Shown here: positions 23,856 through 32,533 of the stretch, piece by piece
Position numbering within the stretch: position 1 is the first letter of the stretch
Layout: every line of letters begins with the position of its first letter
Assembly (NCBI GenBank): GCA_012032775.1
Contig: JAAUQO010000047.1
Coordinates: 1 to 34,685 of the forward strand
DNA from: Oscillochloris sp.
GTDB lineage: Bacteria; Chloroflexota; Chloroflexia; Chloroflexales; Chloroflexaceae
Reading direction: 5' to 3'
DNA length: 34,685 nt
Notes under the pieces: model-generated
Seen by the model: only the letters and a program-made list of their open reading frames with translations
Told to the model about the DNA's origin: nothing
The model's database searches: none
Program-made: the position numbers and the translations under genes

Positions 23856-26498
23856 ATGGTAGTTGATGTTGTTATCTGGTGGTTGGTGGCGGCGCTGCTG
23901 GGATTAGCCGGCTTGCCGCTGACATCGTGGTTGTTTCAGAGCCTGCCGGATGGCGGGTATCCGTTCGCCCGTACTCTCGGCCTGCTGCTCACCGGCTATG
24001 TCGCCTGGATGTTGGCGATGTTCGGGTTGGGCGATTTCGGCCCACCATTGCTGATTATCGGCATACTCGTCACCCTTAGCCTTGGACTTTGGGCCGGCGG
24101 CGGCCCGCAGCACATCCTGGCTGCCGCCAGAGCGGCATGGCCGCGCCGCCGCCTGATGATCGTCGCCTACGAAGCACTATTCTTGGCGGCGTTTCTTTTC
24201 GTGGTCTGGATGCGAGGCCACGATCCGGTTCCCTGGGGCACCGAGCGGCCGATGGATTTCGCCTTCTTCAATGCCATCCAGAACAGCCCAACCTTTCCGC
24301 CGAACGATCCCTGGCTGGCGGGCTACAGCATTAACTACTACTACTTCGGCTACCTGCTGATGGCCGCTGTCAGCCAGCTAAGCGGCGTAATGCCGAATGT
24401 CGCCTATAACCTTGCGCTGGCGCTGCTGTTCGCCCTAACTGCCGTCGGCGTCGCCGGGATGATCGCGAATTTGATGCTGCTGACCGCGCATACAGAACGC
24501 AGAGTGCGGAATGCAGAACCGAGAACTCAGAACCGAGATCCCGACGAACAACTTGCATCAACGCCGCACGCTTCTGATGCCTTAATCGCCCGGTCAGCCG
24601 GTCACCCGGTCACTCGATCACGCAGTGCGCTGCTGCTCTTCCCACTCCTCGGCGTGATTCTGGTGCTGGTGGCGGGCAATCAATCCGGTGCGATCCAGGT
24701 GGTCGTCGGGGATGAACGGGCGGTTGTGCTCGACGGGCCGCAGTTAGTGTCGGCGTTGGTGCAAGCAGCACAGGGCAATCAACAGATCACGCTGCCGTAT
24801 CCGAATACCAACCAGGAATTCGGCGCGATGGATACCTGGGAACGCCGCGACCGCTGGAATGATTTTAACTGGTGGTGGCCATCGCGTTCGCTCTGGGATA
24901 AGTACCCCGACCCGAGTGGCGGCCCGCCGCGTGAACCGCATACCATCACCGAGTTCCCGTTCTTCAGCTTTCGCCTGGGTGATATGCATCCCCATGTGAT
25001 GGCTTTGCCGTTTGGTTTGTTGGCCCTGGCCCTGGCGTTGTCAACCCTTACGCGGCCCAATCCGCCGGATTTCAGCGCCAACCGAAGCGGCTTGCTGGAA
25101 CTCTTTCTGGTCGGGTTGATCATCGGCGGCCTGTATGTAATCAATAGCTGGGATCTGCCGACCTATCTACTGTTGTACGCTGCGGTGTTGGTATTTCTGC
25201 ATCTGCGGCAAGCAGGCGCCGGAACCCTCGCCTGGGGAGCCTTGTTGCGCAATCTGGCGCTGGTACTGGTGGCGGCGATTGTGGTGTTTGTGCCGTTCCA
25301 ACTCACCTTCCGCTCCCTGGTCGGCAGTGCGGCACCACTGGTTGATCTGCCTATCTTGAGTCGGATCACCAGCGTGATCGGCGTGTATCTCGGCGAACGC
25401 AGCGGACTGCACGAACTACTCGTTATCTTTGGTCTGTTTGTGTTGCCGATTGTCGGCTTTGTCTATGCACTAGCCGCTGGTTCTCGATCCACAGTTCTCG
25501 GTTCTCAGTTCTCAGTTCCCGGTTCCCAGTTCTCAGTTCCCGGTTCTCAGTTCTCAGTTTTCGGTTCCCAATACCGCGTGCTGTTCTTGCTACCACCGTT
25601 GCTGCTGCTGATCGGCCTGTTGATCGGCTTTCCGCTGCTGGCACTGGCCGGCTTAGGTTTGCTGGCCGTCTTTGCCGCCAACGATCTGCGCGAACGACCG
25701 GCGGCGAGTTTTGCCCTTCTGGTGGTGGCCCTGGGCTGCGCGGTGATCGTCGGCACCGAGATGATCTACATCCGCGACGTGTTCGAGGGTTGGTCGAGTC
25801 GCTTCAACACAATCTTTAAGTTCTACTACCAGATCTGGTTGCTCTGGGGGATGTTGGCGCCGTTCGCGCTCTGGTGGGCCTTGACGCATGTTCGTGGCGG
25901 CGCCCGCATTGCCGTCTGGATCGTGACCGGCCTGAGTATGCTGTTCCTCGCCGGTGCCCTGATTTACCCCGGCATTGTACTGCGCGATCTAAGTCGTGGC
26001 GAGTGGATCGGCCTTGATGGGCGCACCCCGCGCGAACAAAGTGCAGCCGGGCGAAATGCGATCGAATGGCTACGCATGAATGCCGCACCCGGCAGCGTGA
26101 TCCTTGAAGCGGCTGATCTACTCAATCCCGATGAAGTGGCGCTCGGCGGCATCATGCCGCGCTGCGGCGGCAGTTACAACGGCGCCGGCTATGGCGGTGT
26201 TTCGGCGGCAACCGGCCTGCCCACACTGATCGGTTGGTCGGGCCACCAGGATCAGTGGCGAGGCGGTGATCCCGAGGCGCGAGCCGAACTTCAGCCGCGC
26301 TGTGAAGCAGTTGACACCATCTATCGCACCACCGATCAAGGTCGCGCACAAGCCTTGCTCGATCAGTATGCCGTACGCTATGTGTATGTCGGCAGCCTCG
26401 AACGCAACCTTTACGGGCCGGAGAGTCTGGCCAAATTCGACAATCTGGGCGAGCGGGCCTTCTATCAGGATGAGGTAACGATCTATCGCTTGCCTTGA
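23856..26498 (+). CDS. Single-domain YYY (DUF2298-like) membrane protein
   Basis: 880 residues, intact frame, start ATG 23856 with a weak ribosome site. It is a third copy of the domain found twice in the preceding protein: WGTERPMDFAFFNAIQNSP, SINYYYFGYLL (about 24328-24360), TEFPFFSFRLGDMHPHVM (about 24950-25003), RFNTIFKFYYQIW and, at the C-terminus, YVYVGSLERNLYGPE. The protein is polytopic with a soluble C-terminal segment. Two loops contain repeat-derived sequence: RRVRNAEPRTQNRDP with SAGHPVTRS near 24490-24620, and a 7-residue repeat GSQFSVP read three times at 25492-25568. It directly follows the giant protein, with an inverted repeat but no strong terminator between, so joint expression is likely. 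Function unknown. Confidence 0.85.
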   Translation: MVVDVVIWWLVAALLGLAGLPLTSWLFQSLPDGGYPFARTLGLLLTGYVAWMLAMFGLGDFGPPLLIIGILVTLSLGLWAGGGPQHILAAARAAWPRRRLMIVAYEALFLAAFLFVVWMRGHDPVPWGTERPMDFAFFNAIQNSPTFPPNDPWLAGYSINYYYFGYLLMAAVSQLSGVMPNVAYNLALALLFALTAVGVAGMIANLMLLTAHTERRVRNAEPRTQNRDPDEQLASTPHASDALIARSAGHPVTRSRSALLLFPLLGVILVLVAGNQSGAIQVVVGDERAVVLDGPQLVSALVQAAQGNQQITLPYPNTNQEFGAMDTWERRDRWNDFNWWWPSRSLWDKYPDPSGGPPREPHTITEFPFFSFRLGDMHPHVMALPFGLLALALALSTLTRPNPPDFSANRSGLLELFLVGLIIGGLYVINSWDLPTYLLLYAAVLVFLHLRQAGAGTLAWGALLRNLALVLVAAIVVFVPFQLTFRSLVGSAAPLVDLPILSRITSVIGVYLGERSGLHELLVIFGLFVLPIVGFVYALAAGSRSTVLGSQFSVPGSQFSVPGSQFSVFGSQYRVLFLLPPLLLLIGLLIGFPLLALAGLGLLAVFAANDLRERPAASFALLVVALGCAVIVGTEMIYIRDVFEGWSSRFNTIFKFYYQIWLLWGMLAPFALWWALTHVRGGARIAVWIVTGLSMLFLAGALIYPGIVLRDLSRGEWIGLDGRTPREQSAAGRNAIEWLRMNAAPGSVILEAADLLNPDEVALGGIMPRCGGSYNGAGYGGVSAATGLPTLIGWSGHQDQWRGGDPEARAELQPRCEAVDTIYRTTDQGRAQALLDQYAVRYVYVGSLERNLYGPESLAKFDNLGERAFYQDEVTIYRLP
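24493..24538 (-). repeat. Degenerate heptamer repeats (inverted orientation) inside the YYY gene
   Basis: cagaacc-gagaact-cagaacc-gaga and flanking degenerate copies (cagaacgcagagtgcggaat) are the reverse complement of the array at 25492-25568. They are read in frame as a polar loop between hydrophobic segments. Confidence 0.55.
24590..24623 (+). repeat. Short tandem repeat of CGGTCAC type inside the YYY gene
   Basis: Units CGGTCAGC, CGGTCACC, CGGTCACT and CGATCACG follow each other, an 8-base period encoding ARSAGHPVTRSRS. It sits about 50 bases after the heptamer repeats, in the same extramembrane loop. Confidence 0.5.
25492..25568 (+). repeat. Eleven-unit heptanucleotide array translated in frame
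   Basis: Eleven consecutive 7-base units of the form C(A/G)GTTC(T/C), with minor variants, follow each other without gaps. Three heptamers make 21 bases, so the array encodes a 7-residue repeat (GSQFSVP, GSQFSVP, GSQFSVF) and keeps the frame. It lies in a loop between hydrophobic segments. Confidence 0.8.
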
Positions 26499-26637
26499 GT
26501 TTTCGCCACAGGATAGCGCGCATCGGCGCACAATCGAACTTGATCATCGGCCATTCGCTATCGCATAACACGTACCGGCTTATTCAACACACTCGGTATA
26601 AGCTCCTCTCAACCGTTTGCAGCAGGGCGTTCCGTAG

Positions 26638-26676
26638 TACAATAAAAGGCGAATGACTCAAGGCGGCGCAGCCTTG
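26638..26676 (+). promoter_or_regulatory. Possible promoter and small hairpin upstream of the gene at 26727
   Basis: TACAAT (26638-26643) has TTGCAG 15 bases upstream (26617-26622), a short spacer. It is followed by CAAGGC/GCCTTG (26659-26676). This is the only signal I can suggest in the 228-base gap 26499-26726, and it is weak. Confidence 0.25.
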
Positions 26677-26726
26677 TAACTCGGATAATGCATGCTACTT
26701 CGTCGGTTTCTAAAAAATAGGCTTGT

Positions 26727-27311
26727 ATGGATAATCTATCACGGCGCGGTTTGCCGATCTGGTTTTGGGGTGCGTTAGTCGCACTATTGTTAATTGTTCT
26801 CAGCGCCCGCGATAATAATGGGGTTCAGAACGAAGCATTGAGCCAGTATTTCGCGGCTCAACCCACCCCCGCCGGCATCACCGCCGATATTGACTTACCA
26901 CAACTGGATATGAGCAACTTGTCGCCGGCGTTACGTGAGGCCGCTGCAGATCTACGTCGCACCATCGGCCTTGGCGAAAGCGGCAGCCCGCTGGAGCCGA
27001 GCGCAACAACGCCGCGCCTACGCATCGAGATCGCGGAGATTGCACCCGGTGAGGGCGGCCTGGTGGTGCGCGGCACCGTTACCAATATCAGTACCGAGCC
27101 GGTAAATGTGCCGATCAGCGCCTTTGAATTGCGCGACAGCGCCGGCGGAAGTTACGTAGCCGGCGGCGGCGCTAGCGCCAATCTGCAACCCGGCGACAAT
27201 ACCCCGTTGGAGTTAACCGTTCCGCTGCCGCCCGGTCGTGGTCTGCTACTAGTTACCAATCTGCCGCCCGACCCACCGGCCGAGCAGCGTTTGCTGGCCA
27301 CTGAGGAGTAG
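26727..27311 (+). CDS. Membrane-anchored protein with C-terminal beta-sandwich, unknown function
   Basis: 194 residues. One N-terminal membrane helix (about 9-27, LPIWFWGALVALLLIVL) is followed by a low-complexity stretch. A beta-rich domain (LRIEIAEIAPGEGGLVVRGT, VTNISTEPVNVPISAFELRD, ADNT-like turn, LPPGRGLLLVTNLP) resembles DUF4352/FxLYD-type extracellular sandwiches. The domain would face outside. The ATG at 26727 has only a weak AGG upstream. The stop overlaps the GAGGAG ribosome site of the yggS-like gene, so the two are probably co-translated. No specific role can be assigned. Confidence 0.7.
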   Translation: MDNLSRRGLPIWFWGALVALLLIVLSARDNNGVQNEALSQYFAAQPTPAGITADIDLPQLDMSNLSPALREAAADLRRTIGLGESGSPLEPSATTPRLRIEIAEIAPGEGGLVVRGTVTNISTEPVNVPISAFELRDSAGGSYVAGGGASANLQPGDNTPLELTVPLPPGRGLLLVTNLPPDPPAEQRLLATEE

Positions 27312-27315
27312 TTCT

Positions 27316-28041
27316 TTGTCCACGATTGCCGATCGGATCGCACATGTCCGCGCTCGCATCGCCGAAGCGGCCGAACAAGCCGGGCGCCGTCCGGCCGATA
27401 TTACGCTGGTAACCGTCACCAAAACCCATCCGCCTGAACGGATTGCCGAGGCAATCGCCGCCGGATCACTCGATCTGGGTGAAAATCGTGTGCAAGAAGC
27501 GATTGCGAAGATCGCCACACTGGCAGCCGACCATTCACGCTTGCGCTGGCACCTGATCGGCCATTTACAGCGTAATAAAGCTCGCGTCGCTGTCGAATCG
27601 TTTGATCTGATTCACTCGGTCGATAGCCTACGGCTCGCCGAAACCCTCAACCGGCATGCATCCGATCTGGGCCGCCGTTTAGCGATTCTCCTGCAACTGA
27701 ATGTGAGCGGCGAAGCCAGCAAAGAGGGGTTCGATCTCAGTGGCGGGTTGCGCAATCATGCTGCACTTGATCAATTTCTGCCCCAGATCGAGGCGATCCT
27801 TGCGCTGCCAGCTCTCGAGATCTGCGGCCTGATGACGATCGCGCCGATTGTCGAAGATCTCGACGCCGCCAGGCCGGTCTTCGCCGAATTACGCACCGTA
27901 CGCGACGAGTTGGCCCGGCGCTATCCTAACGCCGACTGGCACGCGTTGTCGATGGGCATGACCGACGATTTCCCGGCTGCTATCGCCGAAGGCGCGACGA
28001 TTGTGCGCGTGGGGCGGGCGATTTTTGGTGAAAGACCCTGA
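27316..28041 (+). CDS. YggS/PLPBP family pyridoxal-phosphate homeostasis protein
   Basis: 241 residues forming a single TIM-barrel PLP-binding protein. The PLP lysine is Lys36 in VTVTKTHP. Family motifs are LGENRVQEA, WHLIGHLQRNKA, GLMTIAP and the C-terminal LSMGMTDDFPAAI with VRVGRAIFG. Members lack known catalysis and buffer PLP and amino-acid pools. The start is a TTG at 27316-27318, placed 7 bases after GAGGAG at the end of the preceding gene, with 4 bases between stop and start. No alternative ATG lies near the N-terminus, and the sequence from TTG aligns with the usual family beginning. A terminator follows at 28070. Confidence 0.92.
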   Translation: MSTIADRIAHVRARIAEAAEQAGRRPADITLVTVTKTHPPERIAEAIAAGSLDLGENRVQEAIAKIATLAADHSRLRWHLIGHLQRNKARVAVESFDLIHSVDSLRLAETLNRHASDLGRRLAILLQLNVSGEASKEGFDLSGGLRNHAALDQFLPQIEAILALPALEICGLMTIAPIVEDLDAARPVFAELRTVRDELARRYPNADWHALSMGMTDDFPAAIAEGATIVRVGRAIFGERP

Positions 28042-28069
28042 ATGCACTATGCGAAAGTTACCATCAACA

Positions 28070-28096
28070 GCTACAGCACTCGTCTGTAGCCGTTTT
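28070..28096 (+). terminator. Terminator after the yggS-like gene
   Basis: GCTACAG (28070-28076) and CTGTAGC (28084-28090) form a 7-bp stem with a 7-base loop, followed by CGTTTT. It lies about 30 bases after the stop, between convergent genes. Confidence 0.6.
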
Positions 28097-28121
28097 GCAT
28101 ATCGCATGTTGACGCTCGCAT

Positions 28122-29105
28122 TTATCTCCCGCTGTCCCGCGGATCAAGCGCATCGCGCAGACCGTCGCCGACAAAGGTGAACGAAAGCACCAGAATCGAG
28201 ATCAGCATCACCGGAAAGAGCAACATCCAGGGGCCGGAACTCAGATTCGCAAAGCCATCCTGCATCATCACACCCAGACTGGTGGGGAAAGGGTTACTCC
28301 GATCGACCGAGGGCCGCATACCGACGCCAAGGAAGGTTAAGATCGCCTCGGCCAGGATCAGGCCGGGGATACTGAACGACACCGCCACAATCACCGGGGC
28401 AAGGGTGTTGGGCAGAATATGGCGCAGCAAAATATTCCTGGTGGGCACACCAATAGCCTGTGCCGCCTCGACAAACTCTTTTTCCTTCAGCGAAAGCACC
28501 TGACCACGCACCAGACGAGCCATGCCCGTCCAGCCAACCACTGCAAGGGCAGTGAAGATCAATAAAAGGCCGTTAAACGTCTTCCCGAACCAACTATCAC
28601 GGAACGCTACCGTAAGCGTAATAATGAATAGTAAGTCGGGGAACGACGCAACCACCTCCGTCAGGCGCATCAGGAAATTGTCGAGCCAGCCGCCGGCGAA
28701 ACCGGAACTCAGGCCGATTGAGAGACCGATTGCCAGGATAATAAACTGCGGCACCACACCCACAATTAGCGAGACCCGGATGCCGTAGATCAGGCGTGAC
28801 AAAATATCGCGACCATTCGTATCGGTGCCGAGAATATGTTCCGGATTCGGTAAGCGGCGCGGATTATCCGTCACCCAGACCGGCGGGCGCAAACTGTTGC
28901 GACTTGTCTGCTCAACCGGATTATGCGGTGCGAGCAGCGGTGCAAAAAGCGCCACAACAATATAAAGGAAAATCACCACCAGGCCCACCACAGCAGCCTT
29001 ATTGCGGAACAAGCGTTGCGCTGCATCGGCCCACAGACTGCGCGACTTCTTGGTGGTCAGATCGAGGTTATCGATTGTGTTAAGGCTCGACGCCGTAGTT
29101 GCCAT
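28122..29105 (-). CDS. ABC transporter permease, DppC/OppC type
   Basis: 327 residues. A cytoplasmic N-terminus is followed by the first helix (AAVVGLVVIFLYIVVALFAPLLAPHNP), then LGTDTNGRDILSRLIYGIRVSL, the conserved entry of DppC-like permeases. The EAA loop (FVEAAQAIGVPTRNILLRHILPN) contacts the ATPase. The protein ends GDGLRDALDPR, the usual DppC terminus. It forms the inner-membrane channel with the DppB-like protein encoded 11 bases upstream. No ATPase genes (DppD/DppF) follow: the next gene is convergent, so the transporter must borrow ATPases from elsewhere. Substrate class (peptide, nickel or other) is not decidable. Confidence 0.92.
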   Translation of the reverse strand: MATTASSLNTIDNLDLTTKKSRSLWADAAQRLFRNKAAVVGLVVIFLYIVVALFAPLLAPHNPVEQTSRNSLRPPVWVTDNPRRLPNPEHILGTDTNGRDILSRLIYGIRVSLIVGVVPQFIILAIGLSIGLSSGFAGGWLDNFLMRLTEVVASFPDLLFIITLTVAFRDSWFGKTFNGLLLIFTALAVVGWTGMARLVRGQVLSLKEKEFVEAAQAIGVPTRNILLRHILPNTLAPVIVAVSFSIPGLILAEAILTFLGVGMRPSVDRSNPFPTSLGVMMQDGFANLSSGPWMLLFPVMLISILVLSFTFVGDGLRDALDPRDSGR

Positions 29106-29116
29106 CGCTCACTACC

Positions 29117-30120
29117 CTACTTATACGAAATACGCGGATCAACTGCGCCGTAGGCGATATCGACCAGCAGATTGGCCACGCCCAGGAAGAACACGAAAAT
29201 CAGCGAGCCGGCCATAATCATCGAGTAATCGCGCTTCCGATCGACTCAACAAGCAACTGACCCATACCCGGCACCTGGAAGATAATCTCGGTATACAATG
29301 TACCGGTGATCAAGCCGGCAGCCAGCGGCCCCATAACGGTCACCACCGGCAGCAACGCATTCTTGATCATATGCCGCCAGACCACCACCTGATCGTTCAG
29401 TCCCTTGGCCTTGGCTGTACGCACATAATCCTGGCGCTTCACCTCAAGCACACTGGCCCGCGTCAGGCGGGTGATATAGCCCATCGACGTGGATCCAAGC
29501 GCCAGCGTCGGTAAAATCCAGGGTTGGATCGGATTATCCCAATCGGGGATCACCGTAAACCATCGTAAGCCCGAGGCAAAGACGATCACCAACAAGAAGC
29601 CGACAATTAAGGTTGAAAGCGAAACAAAGAAAGTCGAGGCGAAGAGGATCGAATAATCAATCCAGGTATTCTGGCGCAAGGCCGCCAGCACTCCGAACGG
29701 AACACCGATCAGCACTGCCATAAGCAGCGCCTGCAAACCAAGCCGCGCCGAATAGTAAAAGCGACTGGGATTACCGGATCGCTCGCCAAATAACTCTTCC
29801 TGAACCGTGCGCGCGCCGCGCGAGGCATATGTCGGCCCGAAATTCCCGCCGATCGCCCCCCAGATAATTTCACGCTCCCCGGTTGCAGCATTTGTCTGAA
29901 CATCGAAGAACATATAGCGCGTAAACTGGCGCCATTCGGGCAGATCGAGGCCGAAACGCTGGCGCAAGATCGCCTCAACCCGCGGCGAAAGTTGCCGGCG
30001 ATTAGGATCAGTATCGAAGGGGCCTCCCGGCGTCGCCTTCGCGATCGAGAAGGTCAGCAAACCTACGACGATCAGCACCGGGATTTGCCAGAGGATTCGC
30101 CGGATAACATATGCGGTCAT
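29117..30120 (-). CDS. ABC transporter permease, DppB/OppB type (frameshifted near the C-terminus)
   Basis: The frame from ATG 30120 (GGAG about 9 bases upstream) gives a DppB-like permease: MTAYVIRRILWQIPVLIVVG, the EAA loop VKRQDYVRTAKAKGLNDQVV, and LYTEIIFQVPGMGQLLVESIG. It stops early at 29218 after SAITR. The frame one base off continues RDYSMIMAGSLIFVFF, then GVANLLVDIAYGAVDPRISYK, which is the expected last helix and terminus, ending at 29117. One missing C near 29233 (AGCGC for AGCCGC) restores a 334-residue protein. It pairs with the DppC-type permease 11 bases downstream and follows the substrate-binding gene after 263 bases. The frameshift is most likely a sequence error, since the remainder is intact. 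Confidence 0.88.
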
Positions 30121-30276
30121 TGGGTGTACTCCGTGTCCGTGAACCTACCGAGCTTCAACCGAATTAAGTAAAACATTTCCGATTAAGAACTATTAAACCA
30201 TCATGCTATTTTAGCTGATCTCATAAGTGGGAAAGGTAAATTTTTGTAAACGCGAACTGCATGTTGCGCATAGAGT

Positions 30277-30317
30277 GGTTGCCCGTTCTTGCAGCCAGGC
30301 TACAAAAACGGACAACC
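30277..30317 (-). other. Hairpin between substrate-binding and permease genes (wobble-paired on the minus strand)
   Basis: GGTTGCCCGTT (30277-30287) and AACGGACAACC (30307-30317) pair over 11 positions with one mismatch. On the minus-strand RNA this mismatch becomes a G-U pair, so the structure fits the operon direction. There is no T-run. It may set unequal expression of the binding protein and permeases. Confidence 0.4.
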
Positions 30318-30347
30318 GAAGTTTCTCACCAGCCGAATAAGCATGGT

Positions 30348-30375
30348 TGATGGAGGCACCGAAGCGCCTCCATCA
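30348..30375 (-). other. Hairpin directly after the substrate-binding gene
   Basis: TGATGGAGGC (30348-30357) and GCCTCCATCA (30366-30375) form a 10-bp stem with an 8-base loop, starting 8 bases beyond the stop at 30384. It lacks a T-run. A 3' stabiliser or leaky terminator that keeps binding-protein mRNA high is plausible for ABC operons. Confidence 0.5.
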
Positions 30376-30383
30376 TTCACGTC

Positions 30384-32214
30384 TTAGGGCTGAACATCGA
30401 CATTCGGCAGGTTGAAGAAGCCGAGCCAGTAGTCGATCGGCGTGGTCGTATCCTCGCCGACACCCTGGACGTACGGCTTCACCAGAACCGGGCCGCCGTC
30501 GTTGTAGGTGAAGACAGCCGGTGCATCCTGAACCAGGATCTCCTGGGCCTGGGCGTACAGGTCGGCGCGAACCGCCGGATCCTGCTCCACGTCGGCCTGG
30601 ATCACCAATGCATCAAGCTCAGGATTCGAGTAGCCGACGCGAGTGCTGAGCAGACCATTGGTCTGGAACAGCGAGATCCAGTTCTGCGGATCGGGATAGT
30701 CGGCGCACCAGCCAAGCGAGAACATTTGCGGCGGGTTGTCCTTGGTTGTCGCCGCGAAGGCCGTCGGGTCGATCGGGTCGAGAACCGCGTCGATACCCAG
30801 GTTCTCCTTGATCTGGCCGGCCACCCACTCGAAGCGGGCGTTGTTACGGGCGCTGGCCGAGTAGGTCAGCTTGATCTCGGGCAAGTTCTCGATGCCGCCG
30901 TAAGAGGAATCGGCGATCGACTGGCGGGCAGCCTCGGGATCAAACGGCCAGGGCTGCAGATCTTCCTGGTAGCCGGGGAATCCGGGCGGAATAAAGCTCT
31001 GGGTGGGCGAGCCAAGGCCGCTGAAGATATCGCGGACATAGGCTTCGCGGTCGAAGGCCTGAGCGAAGCCCTGGCGAACCTTGATATCATCGAACGGCGC
31101 AACCGTGTTGTTAAAGCCGAAGTAGAAGGTGCAAGAACCGACCGTGTTGACGGTCTGCTCGCTGAGCACCGGATCGCTCTCAACCGTCGCCAGGTCTTCC
31201 GAAGCAACGGTGAGAATATCAAGCTCGCCGTTCTCGTAGGCCTGGAAGGCCACTTGCGACTCGCTGATCATGTAGTATTCAACGCGCTGCAACTTCACCG
31301 GGCCAAGGGGACCGTTATAGTTGGGGTTCGGCTCCCAGACGGCACGATTGCCGTGATCCCATTCAGTCAGTACGAAGGGGCCGTTGCCGATATAGTTCTC
31401 GGCGTCGTACCACCAATCCGGGCCCAACGCGACATCTTGCTCGCGCACCGGCACACCGATCCAGAGGGCGGCCATGCTCAGGAAGTAGGGCGCAGGAGCG
31501 GTCAACTCAATCTGCAGGGTGCTCTCATCGATCGCCTTAACGCCATAATCGGCGCGCAGTTGCTCCAGATCGAGCGCCATTGTCTCGGTCATCGTCAGAC
31601 CCTGGCAAGCCGCAGCCGAGAACTCGCTATAGCCCTTGATGATGCCGCAAGGCAGCGACTGGTACTGGCCGGCGGTCTCCGGATCGGCCAGACGCATCCA
31701 GGCATACTCGAAGTTCTGGGCCGTCAGCGGCGTGCCGTCCGAGTAGGTCGAACCTTCGCGGATCTTGAAGGTGTAGACCGTGCCGTCCTCCGAAACCTCG
31801 TAGCTCTCGGCAGCGGCCGGGATCGGGTTCATATCGCCGTCGAAGGTCATCAGGCCCTGGTAGGCCATCATGATGAACTGGATCTCGGAGACGAAACTGG
31901 ATTGCTGCGGATCGACGTTATCCGGCTCGCTGCCGGTGTTGATGCGCAACACACCGGGTTCGGCGGTGCCGGTATCAGCCGGAGCAGGTTCGGCCGGAGC
32001 AGGTTCGACCGGAGCAGGCTCGGACGGAGCGGGCTCGGCCGGAGCGGGCGGTCGGATCGGTTGCCGCGCCACCTTCAGGAGCGGGCTCGGCCGGAGCCGG
32101 AGCGGCGGTCGGATCGGTTGCCGCCGGGGCGCCGCCACAAGCGGCGATGAGCGGAACAATCAGCATGAATAGCAGCACAAAGGCTAGCGTGCTGCGCCAA
32201 TTGCGGTTCTGCAT
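30384..32214 (-). CDS. ABC transporter substrate-binding lipoprotein, family 5 (DppA/OppA type; frameshifted linker)
   Basis: ATG at 32214 behind GAGGAGAG opens a lipoprotein signal (STLAFVLLFMLIVPLIAAC, lipobox LIAAC). A Pro/Ala/Glu linker made of EPAPAEP-like units follows. The family-5 solute-binding domain then runs from LRINTGSEPDNVDPQQ through FKIREGSTYSDGTPLTAQNF and NGPFVLTEWDHGNRAVWEPN to VQGVGEDTTTPIDYWLGFFN. Within the linker the frame changes at the GGG run 32046-32048 (plus strand): removing one base joins the two frames into 609 residues. The protein captures peptides or similar ligands outside the membrane for the two permeases downstream. The repetitive linker is a place where a sequencing or assembly slip is easy. 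Confidence 0.9.
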
Positions 32215-32533
32215 TGATCTCTCCTCAGTTAGGGCATTTGTCATACCAGGGGAATTTGTCACGCAGGTTTGCGAACCTGCCAGAAGTCTGCGCAGTAGGC
32301 AATAGGCAACCTCCCAAACAAAGTGGTACGGACATTCCGCAACCGTTTAAAGCCGGAGCTATAAGCCCAGCCAACCCGGTATCGAGCAGCGCAAACGGTG
32401 TTGCGCCTGGAAAAGCGTAGGGAGTCTCTGTAGTGAGGAAGTACGAGCAAAGGTGCTGTGATGTTTACAGCAAAAGATACCGTGATCTACTGCTATATAA
32501 CTACAGGAATTATCCCCCTACTGCGGCGAGGAC
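32215..32533 (-). promoter_or_regulatory. Long (~310-base) leader of the ABC operon
   Basis: Between the promoter at 32534-32562 and the ATG at 32214 there is no gene. It holds GCAGGTT/AACCTGC (32263-32280, 4-base loop) and GCGCAA/TTGCGC (32389-32406, 6-base loop), plus ACCGTTT (32342-32348) able to pair with AAACGGT (32393-32399). I do not recognise a riboswitch or T-box motif. Confidence 0.4.

Noticed and set aside
25479-25570. CRISPR-like array
   Set aside because: The units are 7 bases with no spacers, inside a coding frame; no cas genes are present.
30726-32150. Long plus-strand open frame (474 codons) opposite the substrate-binding gene
   Set aside because: It lies entirely antisense to a clear family-5 binding protein and shows no recognisable motif.
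32215-32533. T-box or known riboswitch in the ABC leader
   Set aside because: No T-box sequence or other recognised riboswitch core was found; only generic hairpins.
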